Translations under genes and position numbers: made by a program
In this document: piece by piece, positions 20,079-29,775 of the stretch
Position numbering within the stretch: position 1 is the stretch's first letter
Layout of the letters: each line of letters opens with the position of its first letter
Notes under the pieces: generated by a model
Told to the model about the DNA's origin: nothing
Databases searched by the model: none
The model's input: the letters and a program-made list of their open reading frames with translations, nothing else
From: Providencia vermicola
GTDB taxonomy: Bacteria; Pseudomonadota; Gammaproteobacteria; Enterobacterales; Enterobacteriaceae
Reading direction: 5' to 3'
DNA: 64,000 bases
Assembly (NCBI RefSeq): GCF_010748935.1
Contig: NZ_CP048796.1
Location: 1,987,001 to 2,051,000, forward strand

Positions 20079-20662
20079 TGAAACGTATCCTATTTGTTGC
20101 AGCGGCAGCGATGATATTGGCAGGGTGTCCTTCTTTTCAATCAGAAAGACCAAAAACACCACCGCCTGTTGTACCGGTTGAACCCGTAGAGCCGACTGAA
20201 CCAGTCACACCGCCACCAATCGATAAGGTCCCTACGCCACCTAAACAAAAAACGACGGACTGGTCTGCGGCGGTATCACCATTGGTGAGTGAAATGTCTG
20301 GAGCAAGCGGTATTGAAAGTGGCAAAGTATTGTTAGTCGATTCAGTCAAAAACAACACAAATGGTTCATTTTCCGTGCAAAACGCAACCTCAGCGATTGT
20401 AAAAGCGGTTGATAGTAGTCACCTTTTTAAAGTTGTTCCTCAAGATGTTGTGAATACAGCACGTAAAACGTTAGGTCTATCACAAGATGATAGCTTAGTC
20501 ACGCGCAGTAAGGCGATTGGGCTGGGGCGCTATGTGCAAGCAGACTATGTGTTGTACAGTGTAATTTCAGGCTCAAATAAGCAACGTGATATTGAAATGC
20601 AGCTTATGGCAGTACAAAGCGGTGAGATTATTTGGTCAGGAAAAAACGATATTGACCAATAA
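20078..20662 (+). CDS. lpoB: Penicillin-binding protein activator LpoB
   Basis: The 194-residue lipoprotein has a signal peptide with lipobox LAGC (Cys about residue 17), a Pro/Glu-rich flexible spacer (about 25-60) that spans the periplasm, and a globular domain resembling TolB N-terminus (SSHLFKVVPQDVVNTARKTLGL). LpoB reaches through the peptidoglycan to activate PBP1b. It sits next to ycfL and thiK as in E. coli. Confidence 0.94.
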   Translation: MKRILFVAAAAMILAGCPSFQSERPKTPPPVVPVEPVEPTEPVTPPPIDKVPTPPKQKTTDWSAAVSPLVSEMSGASGIESGKVLLVDSVKNNTNGSFSVQNATSAIVKAVDSSHLFKVVPQDVVNTARKTLGLSQDDSLVTRSKAIGLGRYVQADYVLYSVISGSNKQRDIEMQLMAVQSGEIIWSGKNDIDQ

Positions 20663-21524
20663 TGATTCATTGAGGCTACTGTTAAGGCGTTATTTTCCAA
20701 AGATTGATATTAAACTCTGGGAAATAACGCCCTTAGCGGGGCTGTCTGGGGGAACTTATCGTTTGAGAGCCGCCTTGGCAGATCAAGTCGTTGAGTTAAT
20801 TGCTCGTGCACAGGGGCAAGTTCAACATGCGCTCTATGTCAACCGTCGTAAAGAAGCAAAAGTGCTACAGCAGTTGCACGGGTTCGGCCAAGCCCCAAAA
20901 CAGCTAGCAAGAAACAGAGACTGGTTATTACTCTCGTGGTGTGATGGTCAACATCCAAGCCATACTCAATATTTATCACCTGAATTTCAATCGTTATTAG
21001 CGGCAACCATCGCTAAATTGCATACTCAACCCTTATTAAGTTACCCGTTACAGCTGCGGCAAGAGATGGCTCATTATGGGGAGTTGATTGATCCAAAGCG
21101 TAAAAACCCACGATGGCTACGGTGGCATAAATATTTTTTGTCCGCCCCAACGCCTAAAACGTTAAAGCTTGCTCCCGCCCATATGGATATTCATCGGGGT
21201 AATATTCTCTATACAGAGGATAACAGTATCATTTTGTTAGATTGGGAATATGCTGCGAATACAGATATTGGGTTGTCATTAGAAACCTACTTTCAAGCCA
21301 ATCAACTAAACACCCAACAACGACATGACTTCCTATCAGAATATTGTAATAAACATCAATCATATACAGATGCTGAACGGTTGGCTGCTCAGTGTCGCCA
21401 ATGGACACCATGGGTAAAATATATGATGTTGATGTGGTATGAAGTGCAATGGAATCAAAGTCAAAATAGCGATTTTTTGTTACACTCTGGAGCATTAAGG
21501 CAATATTTTCATTTGCCGTATTAA
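20652..21524 (+). CDS. thiK: Thiamine kinase ThiK
   Basis: The APH-type kinase fold has the Brenner-like motif HMDIHRGNILY and the metal-binding DWEYA. I place the start at TTG 20652 (TNNDSLRLLL), overlapping the end of lpoB by 11 bases and preceded by AGGA; this gives 290 residues, near the 274 of E. coli. A longer frame from 20586 would lie deep in lpoB and is less likely. ThiK phosphorylates salvaged thiamine. The TTG start and overlap suggest translational coupling and low expression. Confidence 0.87.
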   Translation: MTNNDSLRLLLRRYFPKIDIKLWEITPLAGLSGGTYRLRAALADQVVELIARAQGQVQHALYVNRRKEAKVLQQLHGFGQAPKQLARNRDWLLLSWCDGQHPSHTQYLSPEFQSLLAATIAKLHTQPLLSYPLQLRQEMAHYGELIDPKRKNPRWLRWHKYFLSAPTPKTLKLAPAHMDIHRGNILYTEDNSIILLDWEYAANTDIGLSLETYFQANQLNTQQRHDFLSEYCNKHQSYTDAERLAAQCRQWTPWVKYMMLMWYEVQWNQSQNSDFLLHSGALRQYFHLPY

Positions 21525-21600
21525 ACCGCTTTGTTTAACACAAATGAAAGCATTGAAATGCGTGTTATGACCGCAAAATAGTTTAAATAGTGAGGCATGT

Positions 21601-22620
21601 ATGGGTCCGATAATGCTAGATGTTCAGGGCTATGAGCTGGACAGTGAAGAGCGTGAAATACTGGCACATCCGTTAGTGGGGGGATTAATTTTATTCACCC
21701 GTAATTTTCATGATGCAGCACAATTAAGGGAGCTAGTGCGTCAAATTCGTGATGCATCACGCCACCGCCTATTGGTCGCTGTGGATCAAGAAGGTGGGCG
21801 TGTTCAACGTTTTCGTGATGGTTTTACCGCGTTGCCTTCCGCACAAGCTTTTGCTGCATTAAACAGTGAGTCAGAAGGGGCTAGGTTGGCCGAAGAAGCG
21901 GGTTGGTTGATGGCATCTGAAATGATAGCCATGGATATCGATATTAGCTTTGCGCCGGTACTTGACCTTGGTCATCAAAGTATTGCCATTGGTGAACGTT
22001 CTTTCCATGAAGATCCGGAAATAGCCATGGTTATGGCAGAACGCTTTATTAAAGGTATGCGTAATGCAGGCATGAAAACAACGGGTAAGCACTTTCCAGG
22101 GCATGGAGCCGTAAAAGCGGATTCACATAAAGAAACGCCTAGGGATGACCGTGACCTTGAGATCATTCGCAAAAAAGACATGTCAATTTTTAGAGATTTT
22201 ATCCAGCGTGATTTATTGGATGCAGTGATGCCAGCACATGTTATCTATACTCAAGCGGATGAACGCCCTGCAAGTGGTTCGCCTTTTTGGTTGAAATCCA
22301 TCTTACGTGAGCAACTTGGTTTCAATGGTGTCATTTTCTCGGATGATTTATCGATGGAAGGGGCCGCTATCATGGGAAGTTATCCGGAACGCGCTGCGGC
22401 TTCATTATCTGCGGGCTGTGATATGGTATTAGTCTGTAATAACCGTGATGGTGCAGTCAGTGTACTAGACAATTTACCCAAGCAACATGGCAGCTTAGCC
22501 TCATCGTTATTCCACAGTGGACGGCAATATAGTCTTAAAGAGTTACAAAGTACTCAGCGTTGGCAAGAAAGCCACAAACAGTTGGTTGGTTTATCCCGTC
22601 AATGGCAAGAACAACGTTAG
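21601..22620 (+). CDS. nagZ: Beta-N-acetylhexosaminidase NagZ
   Basis: The 339-residue GH3 enzyme has [11 protein letters not shown], the [18 protein letters not shown] loop bearing the catalytic Asp/His dyad, and the nucleophile region [10 protein letters not shown]. It removes GlcNAc from anhydromuropeptides in the cytosol during peptidoglycan recycling and so produces inducers of AmpR. It ends the long co-directional block. E. coli ycfP, normally next, is absent. Confidence 0.96.
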   Translation: MGPIMLDVQGYELDSEEREILAHPLVGGLILFTRNFHDAAQLRELVRQIRDASRHRLLVAVDQEGGRVQRFRDGFTALPSAQAFAALNSESEGARLAEEAGWLMASEMIAMDIDISFAPVLDLGHQSIAIGERSFHEDPEIAMVMAERFIKGMRNAGMKTTGKHFPGHGAVKADSHKETPRDDRDLEIIRKKDMSIFRDFIQRDLLDAVMPAHVIYTQADERPASGSPFWLKSILREQLGFNGVIFSDDLSMEGAAIMGSYPERAAASLSAGCDMVLVCNNRDGAVSVLDNLPKQHGSLASSLFHSGRQYSLKELQSTQRWQESHKQLVGLSRQWQEQR

Positions 22621-22681
22621 TGAATTGACCTTACAATGCGATGATATTGTCCTATTAGGCAATGTTGTTGTCGTCAGAATA

Positions 22682-22719
22682 AAAAAACACCCAAGTGTTC
22701 ATTCGTTGGGTGTTTTTTT
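22682..22719 (+). terminator. Bidirectional terminator after nagZ
   Basis: CACCCAA pairs with TTGGGTG, flanked by an A-run on the left and a T7 run on the right. This is a classic intrinsic terminator about 65 bases after the nagZ stop. Confidence 0.85.
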
Positions 22720-23223
22720 CTATCATTTGATTTAGCGGGAAAGGCCGTTGATAAGTCGTTTAGTTTTGCACTCTGTCTTGTTCTCTTACACAACCTAAAA
22801 GCTTTATGCAATGGGATGAGTGTCACCAAGAAAATCGGGTGCTTAAGTAGGCTAATCACGAGAGTGACTTGCTAAGTGTTTATGTTTTCGTCGAGTGAAG
22901 GGTTTACTGTAATTGCTAGCAGAAATAGGAGAACAAGTCATAACGTCATGGTATAAGTGATAACAAAAGTGAAAGAGAAAGCAATCAAGCGGATACGATA
23001 CTAGTCACGGTTTGATAGATAAGGAACTTCACTCAACATATCCCTTCGTATTGATCTTATGATAGGCGTCCATTCGACATATCTAAGTATTTTAGGTACA
23101 GCTGAATAGAGTGATACAAACATTATCCGAATTGTATTTGCTATCGCCCTTATAAAGAGGGTAAGGTCGCAGGCTAGACTAACTAATTATCATTATCAAA
23201 TAGGTTGGAAATTATTTCGAATA

Positions 23224-23237
23224 TTGATTAATATCAA
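23224..23237. promoter_or_regulatory. FNR box 1 of ndh (perfect consensus)
   Basis: TTGAT-TAAT-ATCAA matches the FNR consensus TTGAT-N4-ATCAA at all ten positions. In E. coli ndh is repressed anaerobically by FNR bound at two sites; a second box is 92 bp downstream. Confidence 0.75.
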
Positions 23238-23315
23238 TATATCGCTAGCTGACACGATTCGTATTTTGCATAATATGAAACTAACCTGTGATCGATGTCA
23301 TATTAATCAGTCAAT

Positions 23316-23329
23316 TTGATATGCGTCAA
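23316..23329. promoter_or_regulatory. FNR box 2 of ndh
   Basis: TTGAT-ATGC-GTCAA matches the FNR consensus at 9 of 10 positions. It overlaps a possible -35 (TTGATA) with a -10-like TATGAC at 23337, so bound FNR would block RNA polymerase. Confidence 0.65.
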
Positions 23330-23465
23330 TATTTGGTATGACCAAATAACCAAGCGTGTTATTCTCAACATGGAGTTGAGGTTTATCGATGAAATGAGTG
23401 TTATTTAAGTGTTTTATCTTTTAAAAGGCTTAAATAACATTAATTTATTTTGTAATGAGGTATCC

Positions 23466-24770
23466 ATGGCCTTTTCTCAACCAAAGATTGTGATAGTCGG
23501 TGGTGGTGCTGGTGGTTTAGAGCTAGCAACCCGTCTTGGGCGCAAATTAGGACGTAAAAAGCGTGGGGAAATCACCCTTGTCGACAGGAATCCAAGTCAT
23601 TTATGGAAGCCTCTGCTGCACGAGGTTGCTACGGGGTCATTAGATGATGGTGTTGATGCACTTAGTTATCTAGCTCATGCACGCCATAACGCATTTAATT
23701 TCCAACTAGGTTCATTAACGCAAATTGATCGCGATAATAAAAAGGTCATTTTGGGTGAGTTGAGAGATAAAAATAATGAACTGTTAGTTCCTGAACGTGA
23801 AATTGACTATGACATATTGGTGATGGCGCTAGGAAGTACATCCAATGATTTTGGTACGCCGGGTGTCAAAGAACACTGTATTTTCTTAGATAATCCTCAG
23901 CAAGCACACCGCTTCCATGATGAGATGCTTAACTTATTTTTACGTTATTCAGTCCGTGATAATGCGGAAGAAAAAGTGAACATTGCGATAGTCGGAGCTG
24001 GTGCGACTGGGGTTGAGCTATCAGCTGAGTTATATAACGCGGTAGAACAGTTAACCAGTTATGGCTTTAAAGGGCTGGATACGGATGCTTTGAATGTCAC
24101 CTTGGTTGAGGCAGGTGAACGTATTTTGCCAGCGCTACCTCCTCGTATTTCAGGAGCCGCGCATCAAGAATTAAACAAACTTGGCGTCAAAGTCCTGACG
24201 AAAACCATGGTAACCAGTGCAGATGATGACGGTTTGAATACCAAAGAAGGCGAAAAAATTCGTGCTGACTTAATGGTGTGGGCCGCAGGTATTAAAGCCC
24301 CTGACTTCATGAAAGAAATTGCAGGGCTAGAAACTAACCGCATTAATCAGCTGGTCGTGAAACCAACATTACAGACAACGCGTGATGATACTATCTTTGC
24401 GATTGGTGATTGTGCCTCATGCGCTAAGCCAGAAGGGGGCTTTGTGCCACCAAGAGCGCAGTCGGCACACCAAATGGCAACGCATTGTTATAATAACATC
24501 TTAGCAATGATGAAAGAGAAACCATTAAAAGACTATGTCTATAAAGACCACGGCTCTTTGGTATCTCTTTCACGTTTCAGTACCGTAGGTAGCTTGATGG
24601 GGAATTTAATGCGTGGCGATATGATGGTTGAGGGGCGAATTGCACGTTTCGTCTATATCTCATTGTATAGAATGCATCAAATAGCGCTTCATGGTTACGT
24701 CAAAACGGGATTAATGATGTTAGTGGGCAGCATTAACCGTATTATCCGTCCGAAGCTGAAGCTTCATTAA
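23466..24770 (+). CDS. ndh: NADH:ubiquinone oxidoreductase II (non-proton-pumping)
   Basis: The chosen ATG gives 434 residues, exactly the E. coli length, starting [21 protein letters not shown] with the FAD-binding glycine motif, and follows a GAGG site. A second nucleotide-binding motif is [17 protein letters not shown], and [10 protein letters not shown] is the FAD site near the end; a C-terminal amphipathic tail ([18 protein letters not shown]) anchors it to the inner membrane. It passes electrons from NADH to quinone without pumping. Two FNR boxes upstream indicate anaerobic repression. Confidence 0.97.
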   Translation: MAFSQPKIVIVGGGAGGLELATRLGRKLGRKKRGEITLVDRNPSHLWKPLLHEVATGSLDDGVDALSYLAHARHNAFNFQLGSLTQIDRDNKKVILGELRDKNNELLVPEREIDYDILVMALGSTSNDFGTPGVKEHCIFLDNPQQAHRFHDEMLNLFLRYSVRDNAEEKVNIAIVGAGATGVELSAELYNAVEQLTSYGFKGLDTDALNVTLVEAGERILPALPPRISGAAHQELNKLGVKVLTKTMVTSADDDGLNTKEGEKIRADLMVWAAGIKAPDFMKEIAGLETNRINQLVVKPTLQTTRDDTIFAIGDCASCAKPEGGFVPPRAQSAHQMATHCYNNILAMMKEKPLKDYVYKDHGSLVSLSRFSTVGSLMGNLMRGDMMVEGRIARFVYISLYRMHQIALHGYVKTGLMMLVGSINRIIRPKLKLH

Positions 24771-24797
24771 TTTTCTATGTCGTTACCTTCTACACAG

Positions 24798-24831
24798 AAA
24801 CCCTCGTTCAGTGTTGAACGAGGGTTTTTAT
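24798..24831 (+). terminator. Terminator of ndh
   Basis: A 13-bp stem (AAACCCTCGTTCA / TGAACGAGGGTTT) is followed by T5, about 28 bases after the ndh stop. Confidence 0.9.
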
Positions 24832-25467
24832 TCTGATGAATACTATTGTTATATTAAATATTAATTCAAATGATTAATTACCCTTCACATGATACTAAAA
24901 AAGATTAACCACTTTATTGATAACGTGTTCATTCAATAAAAATAGTTCTATTAATTCTAAAAATAGAGGCTTATTTGTGAATTATTTAGTAACAAATCAT
25001 TGTTAGTTTAAGTTAATCTACGTATTGCTTAGTGATTAAACATGATTTTTTAATGAGCCTTAAAGGCTTTTTTATTAAAAAATAGTTTGCATATTAATGT
25101 TATATATAATAGTTAACTATCTAATATATAACATTATCTAATAAACTAAGAAAATGTATAAAATTTCATGATTGATAATTTTCTTGTTTAATAAATAGTT
25201 ATCGATAATTTATCGGTTTGGGATAAAGCATTAAGTGACTAACACTAAAAATATAATAAAATAAATTGATCATAATCAAGATGTAAAATTAAATTACATT
25301 TTAATTTATTGACCTAATGATGGATGAGGTCAAAGTGAATTTTTCAAAAGTTATCGTGAGTTAAGAAAATTCCAAAAATTGTGGCTATATTGTCTGCAAT
25401 CATCGAATTATCAAAATGAACGGATACAATAGAGATATTACTAATTTTGTAACTAATAAGGGCGCCT
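24832..25467. other. AT-rich intergenic region with inverted repeat and small terminator-like hairpin
   Basis: This 636-base region has no supported gene. It contains a terminator-like hairpin (AGCC-TTAAA-GGCT plus T-run, 25056-25073) not attached to any annotated gene, and a long AT-rich inverted repeat (25095-25136). The promoter of the ycfJ-like gene must lie in its right part. Confidence 0.5.
25095..25136. repeat. Inverted repeat with 13-bp arms
   Basis: The arms 25095-25107 (TAATGTTATATAT) and 25124-25136 (ATATATAACATTA) are perfectly complementary and separated by 16 bases that themselves include AGTTAACT. It could be a regulator site or a cruciform-prone spacer. It is too long to be ordinary base-composition noise but its role is unknown. 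Confidence 0.5.
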
Positions 25468-26070
25468 ATGAAGCTAACATATAAGTTTTTATTAGCAGCA
25501 ATAGCTATTTGCCTCATTATTATTGCATCAATAGTATCGTTAAGCTGGTCTGAGAAGCCAACCAAACACGCAACAGTGCTGTCTATTGAACCTATCAAAT
25601 CACATCGGCTGATTGAGCATGAAAACTGTTCGTTCATGGGAGTGCTGGATGGGTTTAATCAAGCATATTTATCACGTTACCATCCAGCACAAAGTGAATG
25701 TAAGATGGTATTTATGATCCAAACATTACAAAGTCAGTCTTTGCCTAAATTAGTGGATCGTGAATATCGTAGCTGTGTCATTACTGAGAAAGTCGAACAA
25801 ATCATTGTGGGTTATGATGTGGTGTATCGTATTGGTAATACGCTAGGTAAAGTGCGCACAGCATACGAGCCGGGGCTATTGATACCTCTTGATCAAAAAG
25901 GTCGTTTAGATTTAAGTGCTTCTAGTAATGAACTTTGTGACGTTGCTCGTAGCGACGCTAATGCACTAATACCTTTTTATTGTGTCAAAAATGATGAAAA
26001 AGTATCAAACACATTCAATAACGCTGTTGAGATTTATCCTGGAAAGAATACGTACGCCTATTTTGATTAA
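25468..26070 (+). CDS. YcfJ-like membrane-anchored protein lacking the glycine zipper
   Basis: The 200-residue protein has one N-terminal membrane segment (about 7-28) or uncleaved signal. The start (ATVLSIEPIKSHRLIEHENC) and the end (YRSCVITEKVEQIIVGYDVVYRIGNTLGKVRTAYEPGLLIPLDQKGRLDLS) align with the flanks of E. coli YcfJ as I know it. The Gly-rich zipper that normally lies between is replaced by about 45 unrelated residues (SFMGVLDGFNQAYLSRYHP and following). The position, ndh - here - mfd, is where ycfJ sits in E. coli. About 47 extra residues follow the homologous part. Function is unknown. Confidence 0.7.
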   Translation: MKLTYKFLLAAIAICLIIIASIVSLSWSEKPTKHATVLSIEPIKSHRLIEHENCSFMGVLDGFNQAYLSRYHPAQSECKMVFMIQTLQSQSLPKLVDREYRSCVITEKVEQIIVGYDVVYRIGNTLGKVRTAYEPGLLIPLDQKGRLDLSASSNELCDVARSDANALIPFYCVKNDEKVSNTFNNAVEIYPGKNTYAYFD

Positions 26071-26078
26071 TATTTATT

Positions 26079-26117
26079 GAAACAACCTCCAGAGAAGGCT
26101 CAACTGAAGGTTGTTTC
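26079..26117. terminator. Hairpin between the ycfJ-like gene and mfd
   Basis: GAAACAACCT pairs perfectly with AGGTTGTTTC across a 19-base loop between two convergent genes. Tails on both sides are A/T-rich only in part, so a bidirectional terminator is likely but not certain. Confidence 0.55.
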
Positions 26118-26136
26118 AAGGCATTTGAGCAGAGAA

Positions 26137-29100
26137 TTAATCGATTAAGTTATCCGCAAAGTCATTTAATAACTGTTTGATAAATTCAATACGAGCATGT
26201 CTATCATTTAAATCGTGAACAAATTTGAGTCTCACAGGCCCATCGAGGCGGAACGTTTTAGGTTGATTCTGTAATAAACTGATTAAGAAGTTTGGCGACA
26301 CTTTATTTTTCTCGCCAAACTCAATAAATCCACCTTGCTCATGAGCTTCTATACGCTTAATACCCAATTTTTCTGCTTCAAGCCTAATGGCTGCACTCGC
26401 CAGTAAAAAGCGCCCAGCATCGGGTAACATGCCAAAACGGTCCACTAACTCTGTACGCAGCTCGCTTAACTCCCTTTCATCACTCGCACTTGCTATACGT
26501 TTATAGAATGATAAGCGAATATTGACATCATGAATGTAATCATCAGGCAGTAGCACGGGCATGCGTAATTCGACTTCCGTTTGCTGATTCACGAGATCTT
26601 CCAATGAAGGCTCTCGTCCGTCTTTTAATGCATCTACCGCATTCTCTAATAACTCCATGTACAGTGTAAAACCGATTGTGGTCATTTGGCCGCTTTGCTC
26701 TTCACCAAGTAATTCACCGGCTCCTCGAATTTCAAGATCATGAGTTGCTAGTGCGAAACCAGCGCCGAGATCTTCAAGTGAAGAGATTGCCTCTAAACGC
26801 TTATGGGCATCAGTTGTCATGGCTTTAGGATGCGGGGTCAACAAATAAGCGTAAGCTTGGTGGTGAGAACGACCTACACGACCACGTAATTGGTGCAGCT
26901 GTGCTAGTCCAAAGTGATCAGCACGCTCGATAATGATTGTATTTGCCGTTGGAATATCGATACCTGTTTCAATGATCGTAGTACAAATTAAGACATTGAA
27001 ACGTTGATGGTGGAAATCACTCATCACGCGTTCAAGCTCACGTTCGCGCATTTGACCGTGGCCAACCACAAAGCGCGCTTCTGGAACCAATTCTTCAAGG
27101 CGTTTTTTGGCTTTTTCAATATTTTCGACATCATTGTATAAATAGTAGACTTGTCCACCACGTAATGTTTCACGCAAAATCGCTTCACGAACAACCAGGT
27201 CATCATACTGACGCACAAAGGTTTTGACGGCTAAACGGCGAGCTGGCGGTGTCGCAATAATCGATAAGTCTCGCATACCACTCATTGCCATATTCAATGT
27301 ACGAGGAATCGGTGTTGCGGTTAATGTTAAAATATCGACATCTGCACGCATCGCTTTGATACGCTCTTTATGACGAACACCAAAACGGTGCTCCTCATCC
27401 ACCACAAGTAAGCCTAAGTCATGCCAGACGATGTCGCTTTGTAGCAATTTATGCGTACCGATCAGAATATCAATTTTCCCTTCCGCAGTTTCCTCAATAA
27501 TTTGCTGCTGTTCTTTTGCCGTTTTAAAACGGGAAAGCATTTCGATTCTTATTGGCCAATTTGCGAAACGGTCGCGGAAATTATCGAAATGTTGCTGAGC
27601 AAGTAGGGTGGTTGGTACAAGTACCGCCACTTGTTTATTGTTGTTGATAGCTAAAAAGGCCGCGCGCATAGCCACTTCGGTTTTACCAAAACCAACATCA
27701 CCACACACTAGACGATCCATGGCGATAGGTTGGCACATATCGCTAAGGACGGCATTAATAGCTAATTCTTGGTCGGGCGTCGTTTCAAAGGGGAAGCCTT
27801 GACAAAACTCTTGGTATTGCTCTTTATCGTGCTTAAATGCAAAGCCAGGCTTGGCTGCACGTTGCGCATAAATATCGAGTAGTTCTGCTGCCACATCACG
27901 TACTTTCTCTGCCGCTTTTTGACGGGCTCTGCCCCAACTATCACTGCCAAGACGATGGAGAGGTGCGTTTTCATCTGCACCGCCAGAATAACGGCTAATA
28001 AGATGTAGAGAGGAAACAGGTACATATAGCTTATCGTTACCTGCATAGGTCAGGATCAAATATTCAGCTTTAATGCCACCGGCTTCTAAGGTGGTCAAAC
28101 CTTGATAACGTCCAACGCCATGTTCAATGTGTACAACGGGTTGACCGGGACGTAATTCGGCTAAGTTGCGGATGAGCGTATCGGTGTTGATCGTTCGACG
28201 GTTATCCGTACGGCGCCGAACAACACGCTCCCCAAGTAAGTCACTTTCACAAATTAAAGCGCGGTGCTGCTGAGGCTGAATAAAGCCATGTTCAGCGGCG
28301 CCGACCATAATAGCAAAACGGCTGTCGGATGGACTGGTATAACGGTTAATAATTTCAGGACGAATTTTTATGCGACCTAATAGTTCAGTCACCGTTTCAC
28401 GTCGACCTTCACTTTCAACAGAGAAAACCACGGTTCCATCAAAATGTTCAATAAATTGACGGAGCTTTTCCAATGGTTGCTTGCTTTGCCCTTGAGTACT
28501 AATGTCGGGTAAAGGTTGATAGTCTAAATTGGTATTCGCTGCTTTATCCGCTAATTTCTCAACCGAAAGCTGAACTCGAGGCCATTGTTTTAATGCTTGG
28601 TTAAGTTGTTCGACAGTGAGCCATAAATCGGTTGGCGGTAGCAGAGGACGCATGGGGTCGACACCGCGGCTTTCGAAACGCTGCTGGGTATCTGTTTGGA
28701 AACGTTCTGCTGCTTCTTGATAATGTTGCGAAATAAACAGTGTGTTAGCAGGCAAATAGTCAAATAGAGAGGGTAGCGGTTGACTGAAAAATAGGGGTTG
28801 CCAGTATTCAATACCGGTAGGCAACGTTTTCTTACTTACCTGTTGATAAATATGCTCAGGATCGCGTCTAACTTCAAAACGTTCGCGCCATTGGCTGCGA
28901 AAACGCTCAATAGCCTCTTTATCGGTAGGAAATTCGTGTGCGGGTAATAAATTGATGCGTGCTACTTCTTCAAGGGTTCGTTGGCTATCGACATCAAAAG
29001 TCCGTAAGCTATCAATTTCATCATCAAAAAAGTCAATTCGATACGGTAAAGTGCTACCCATTGGGAATAAATCGAGTAACGCGCCTCGAGTTGCATATTC

Positions 29101-29580
29101 CCCATGCTCTAAAACCTGTTCAACGTGACGATAGCCTGCTTTATCAAGTTCATCACGCAAGCTATCACGTGAAAGTTTATCGCCTTTCGCCATGACTAGC
29201 GCGTGACTAGTTAAAAATTCAGCAGGGCATACCTTTTGCATTAAGGTGTTGACGGGCAGGATCAACACGCCTTTTTGCATTGTCGGTAGGCGATATAAGG
29301 TTGATAAACGGTGAGAGATAATTTCTTGGTGTGGTGAAAAATTATCGTAGGGTAATGTTTCCCAATCAGAAAGTATTTCTATCGGTAGTTGGGTAAATTG
29401 TTGAATTTCATCGCGTAGGCGCAGTGTGTTCTGCATATCTCTTGTGATGATGACCACAGGCCCTTGATGACGCTCTATCATCTCTCCACATTCAAGCGCA
29501 CCAGCGGCCCCAATCAAGCATCCTAGATGACGGACATCACCACCGCGCGTAGGGAGTTCATAACGAAATTTTGCAGACAT
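26137..29580 (-). CDS. mfd: Transcription-repair coupling factor
   Basis: The 1147-residue protein has the UvrB-like N-terminal module, an RNA polymerase-interaction region (RPGQPVVHIEHGVGRYQGL), and an SF2 translocase with Walker A GDVGFGKTEVA, the DEEH box VVDEEHRFG and TATPIPRTLNMA, followed by the TRG and C-terminal autoinhibitory domain. Mfd displaces stalled RNA polymerase and recruits UvrA. It is a single gene, divergent from lolC with 195 bases between. Confidence 0.97.
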   Translation of the reverse strand: MSAKFRYELPTRGGDVRHLGCLIGAAGALECGEMIERHQGPVVIITRDMQNTLRLRDEIQQFTQLPIEILSDWETLPYDNFSPHQEIISHRLSTLYRLPTMQKGVLILPVNTLMQKVCPAEFLTSHALVMAKGDKLSRDSLRDELDKAGYRHVEQVLEHGEYATRGALLDLFPMGSTLPYRIDFFDDEIDSLRTFDVDSQRTLEEVARINLLPAHEFPTDKEAIERFRSQWRERFEVRRDPEHIYQQVSKKTLPTGIEYWQPLFFSQPLPSLFDYLPANTLFISQHYQEAAERFQTDTQQRFESRGVDPMRPLLPPTDLWLTVEQLNQALKQWPRVQLSVEKLADKAANTNLDYQPLPDISTQGQSKQPLEKLRQFIEHFDGTVVFSVESEGRRETVTELLGRIKIRPEIINRYTSPSDSRFAIMVGAAEHGFIQPQQHRALICESDLLGERVVRRRTDNRRTINTDTLIRNLAELRPGQPVVHIEHGVGRYQGLTTLEAGGIKAEYLILTYAGNDKLYVPVSSLHLISRYSGGADENAPLHRLGSDSWGRARQKAAEKVRDVAAELLDIYAQRAAKPGFAFKHDKEQYQEFCQGFPFETTPDQELAINAVLSDMCQPIAMDRLVCGDVGFGKTEVAMRAAFLAINNNKQVAVLVPTTLLAQQHFDNFRDRFANWPIRIEMLSRFKTAKEQQQIIEETAEGKIDILIGTHKLLQSDIVWHDLGLLVVDEEHRFGVRHKERIKAMRADVDILTLTATPIPRTLNMAMSGMRDLSIIATPPARRLAVKTFVRQYDDLVVREAILRETLRGGQVYYLYNDVENIEKAKKRLEELVPEARFVVGHGQMRERELERVMSDFHHQRFNVLICTTIIETGIDIPTANTIIIERADHFGLAQLHQLRGRVGRSHHQAYAYLLTPHPKAMTTDAHKRLEAISSLEDLGAGFALATHDLEIRGAGELLGEEQSGQMTTIGFTLYMELLENAVDALKDGREPSLEDLVNQQTEVELRMPVLLPDDYIHDVNIRLSFYKRIASASDERELSELRTELVDRFGMLPDAGRFLLASAAIRLEAEKLGIKRIEAHEQGGFIEFGEKNKVSPNFLISLLQNQPKTFRLDGPVRLKFVHDLNDRHARIEFIKQLLNDFADNLID

Positions 29581-29775
29581 AAAAATATTCGGTTTCTCAA
29601 TGCATCATGGTTAAACAACCTGTTTTACCCCGTACAATTGTCTGAAAGTAAGACAAACAGGCCGTGCCAATAAGAAAAAAAACCACAAAACCGGGGCCGG
29701 GTGGTTCCATTCATCATTCGTACCCTTTATTATCGCTGAACACTTCGCTTTGGCAACAGGGGCGTTACAGATTTC

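Larger units (their letters stand above)
22720..23465. other. Long intergenic region upstream of ndh
   Basis: About 745 bases without a supported gene. In E. coli this interval contains ycfP. Scanning both strands I see only very short frames (for example 24 codons at 22882) with no family resemblance. The last 250 bases hold the FNR-controlled ndh promoter. Confidence 0.6.
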
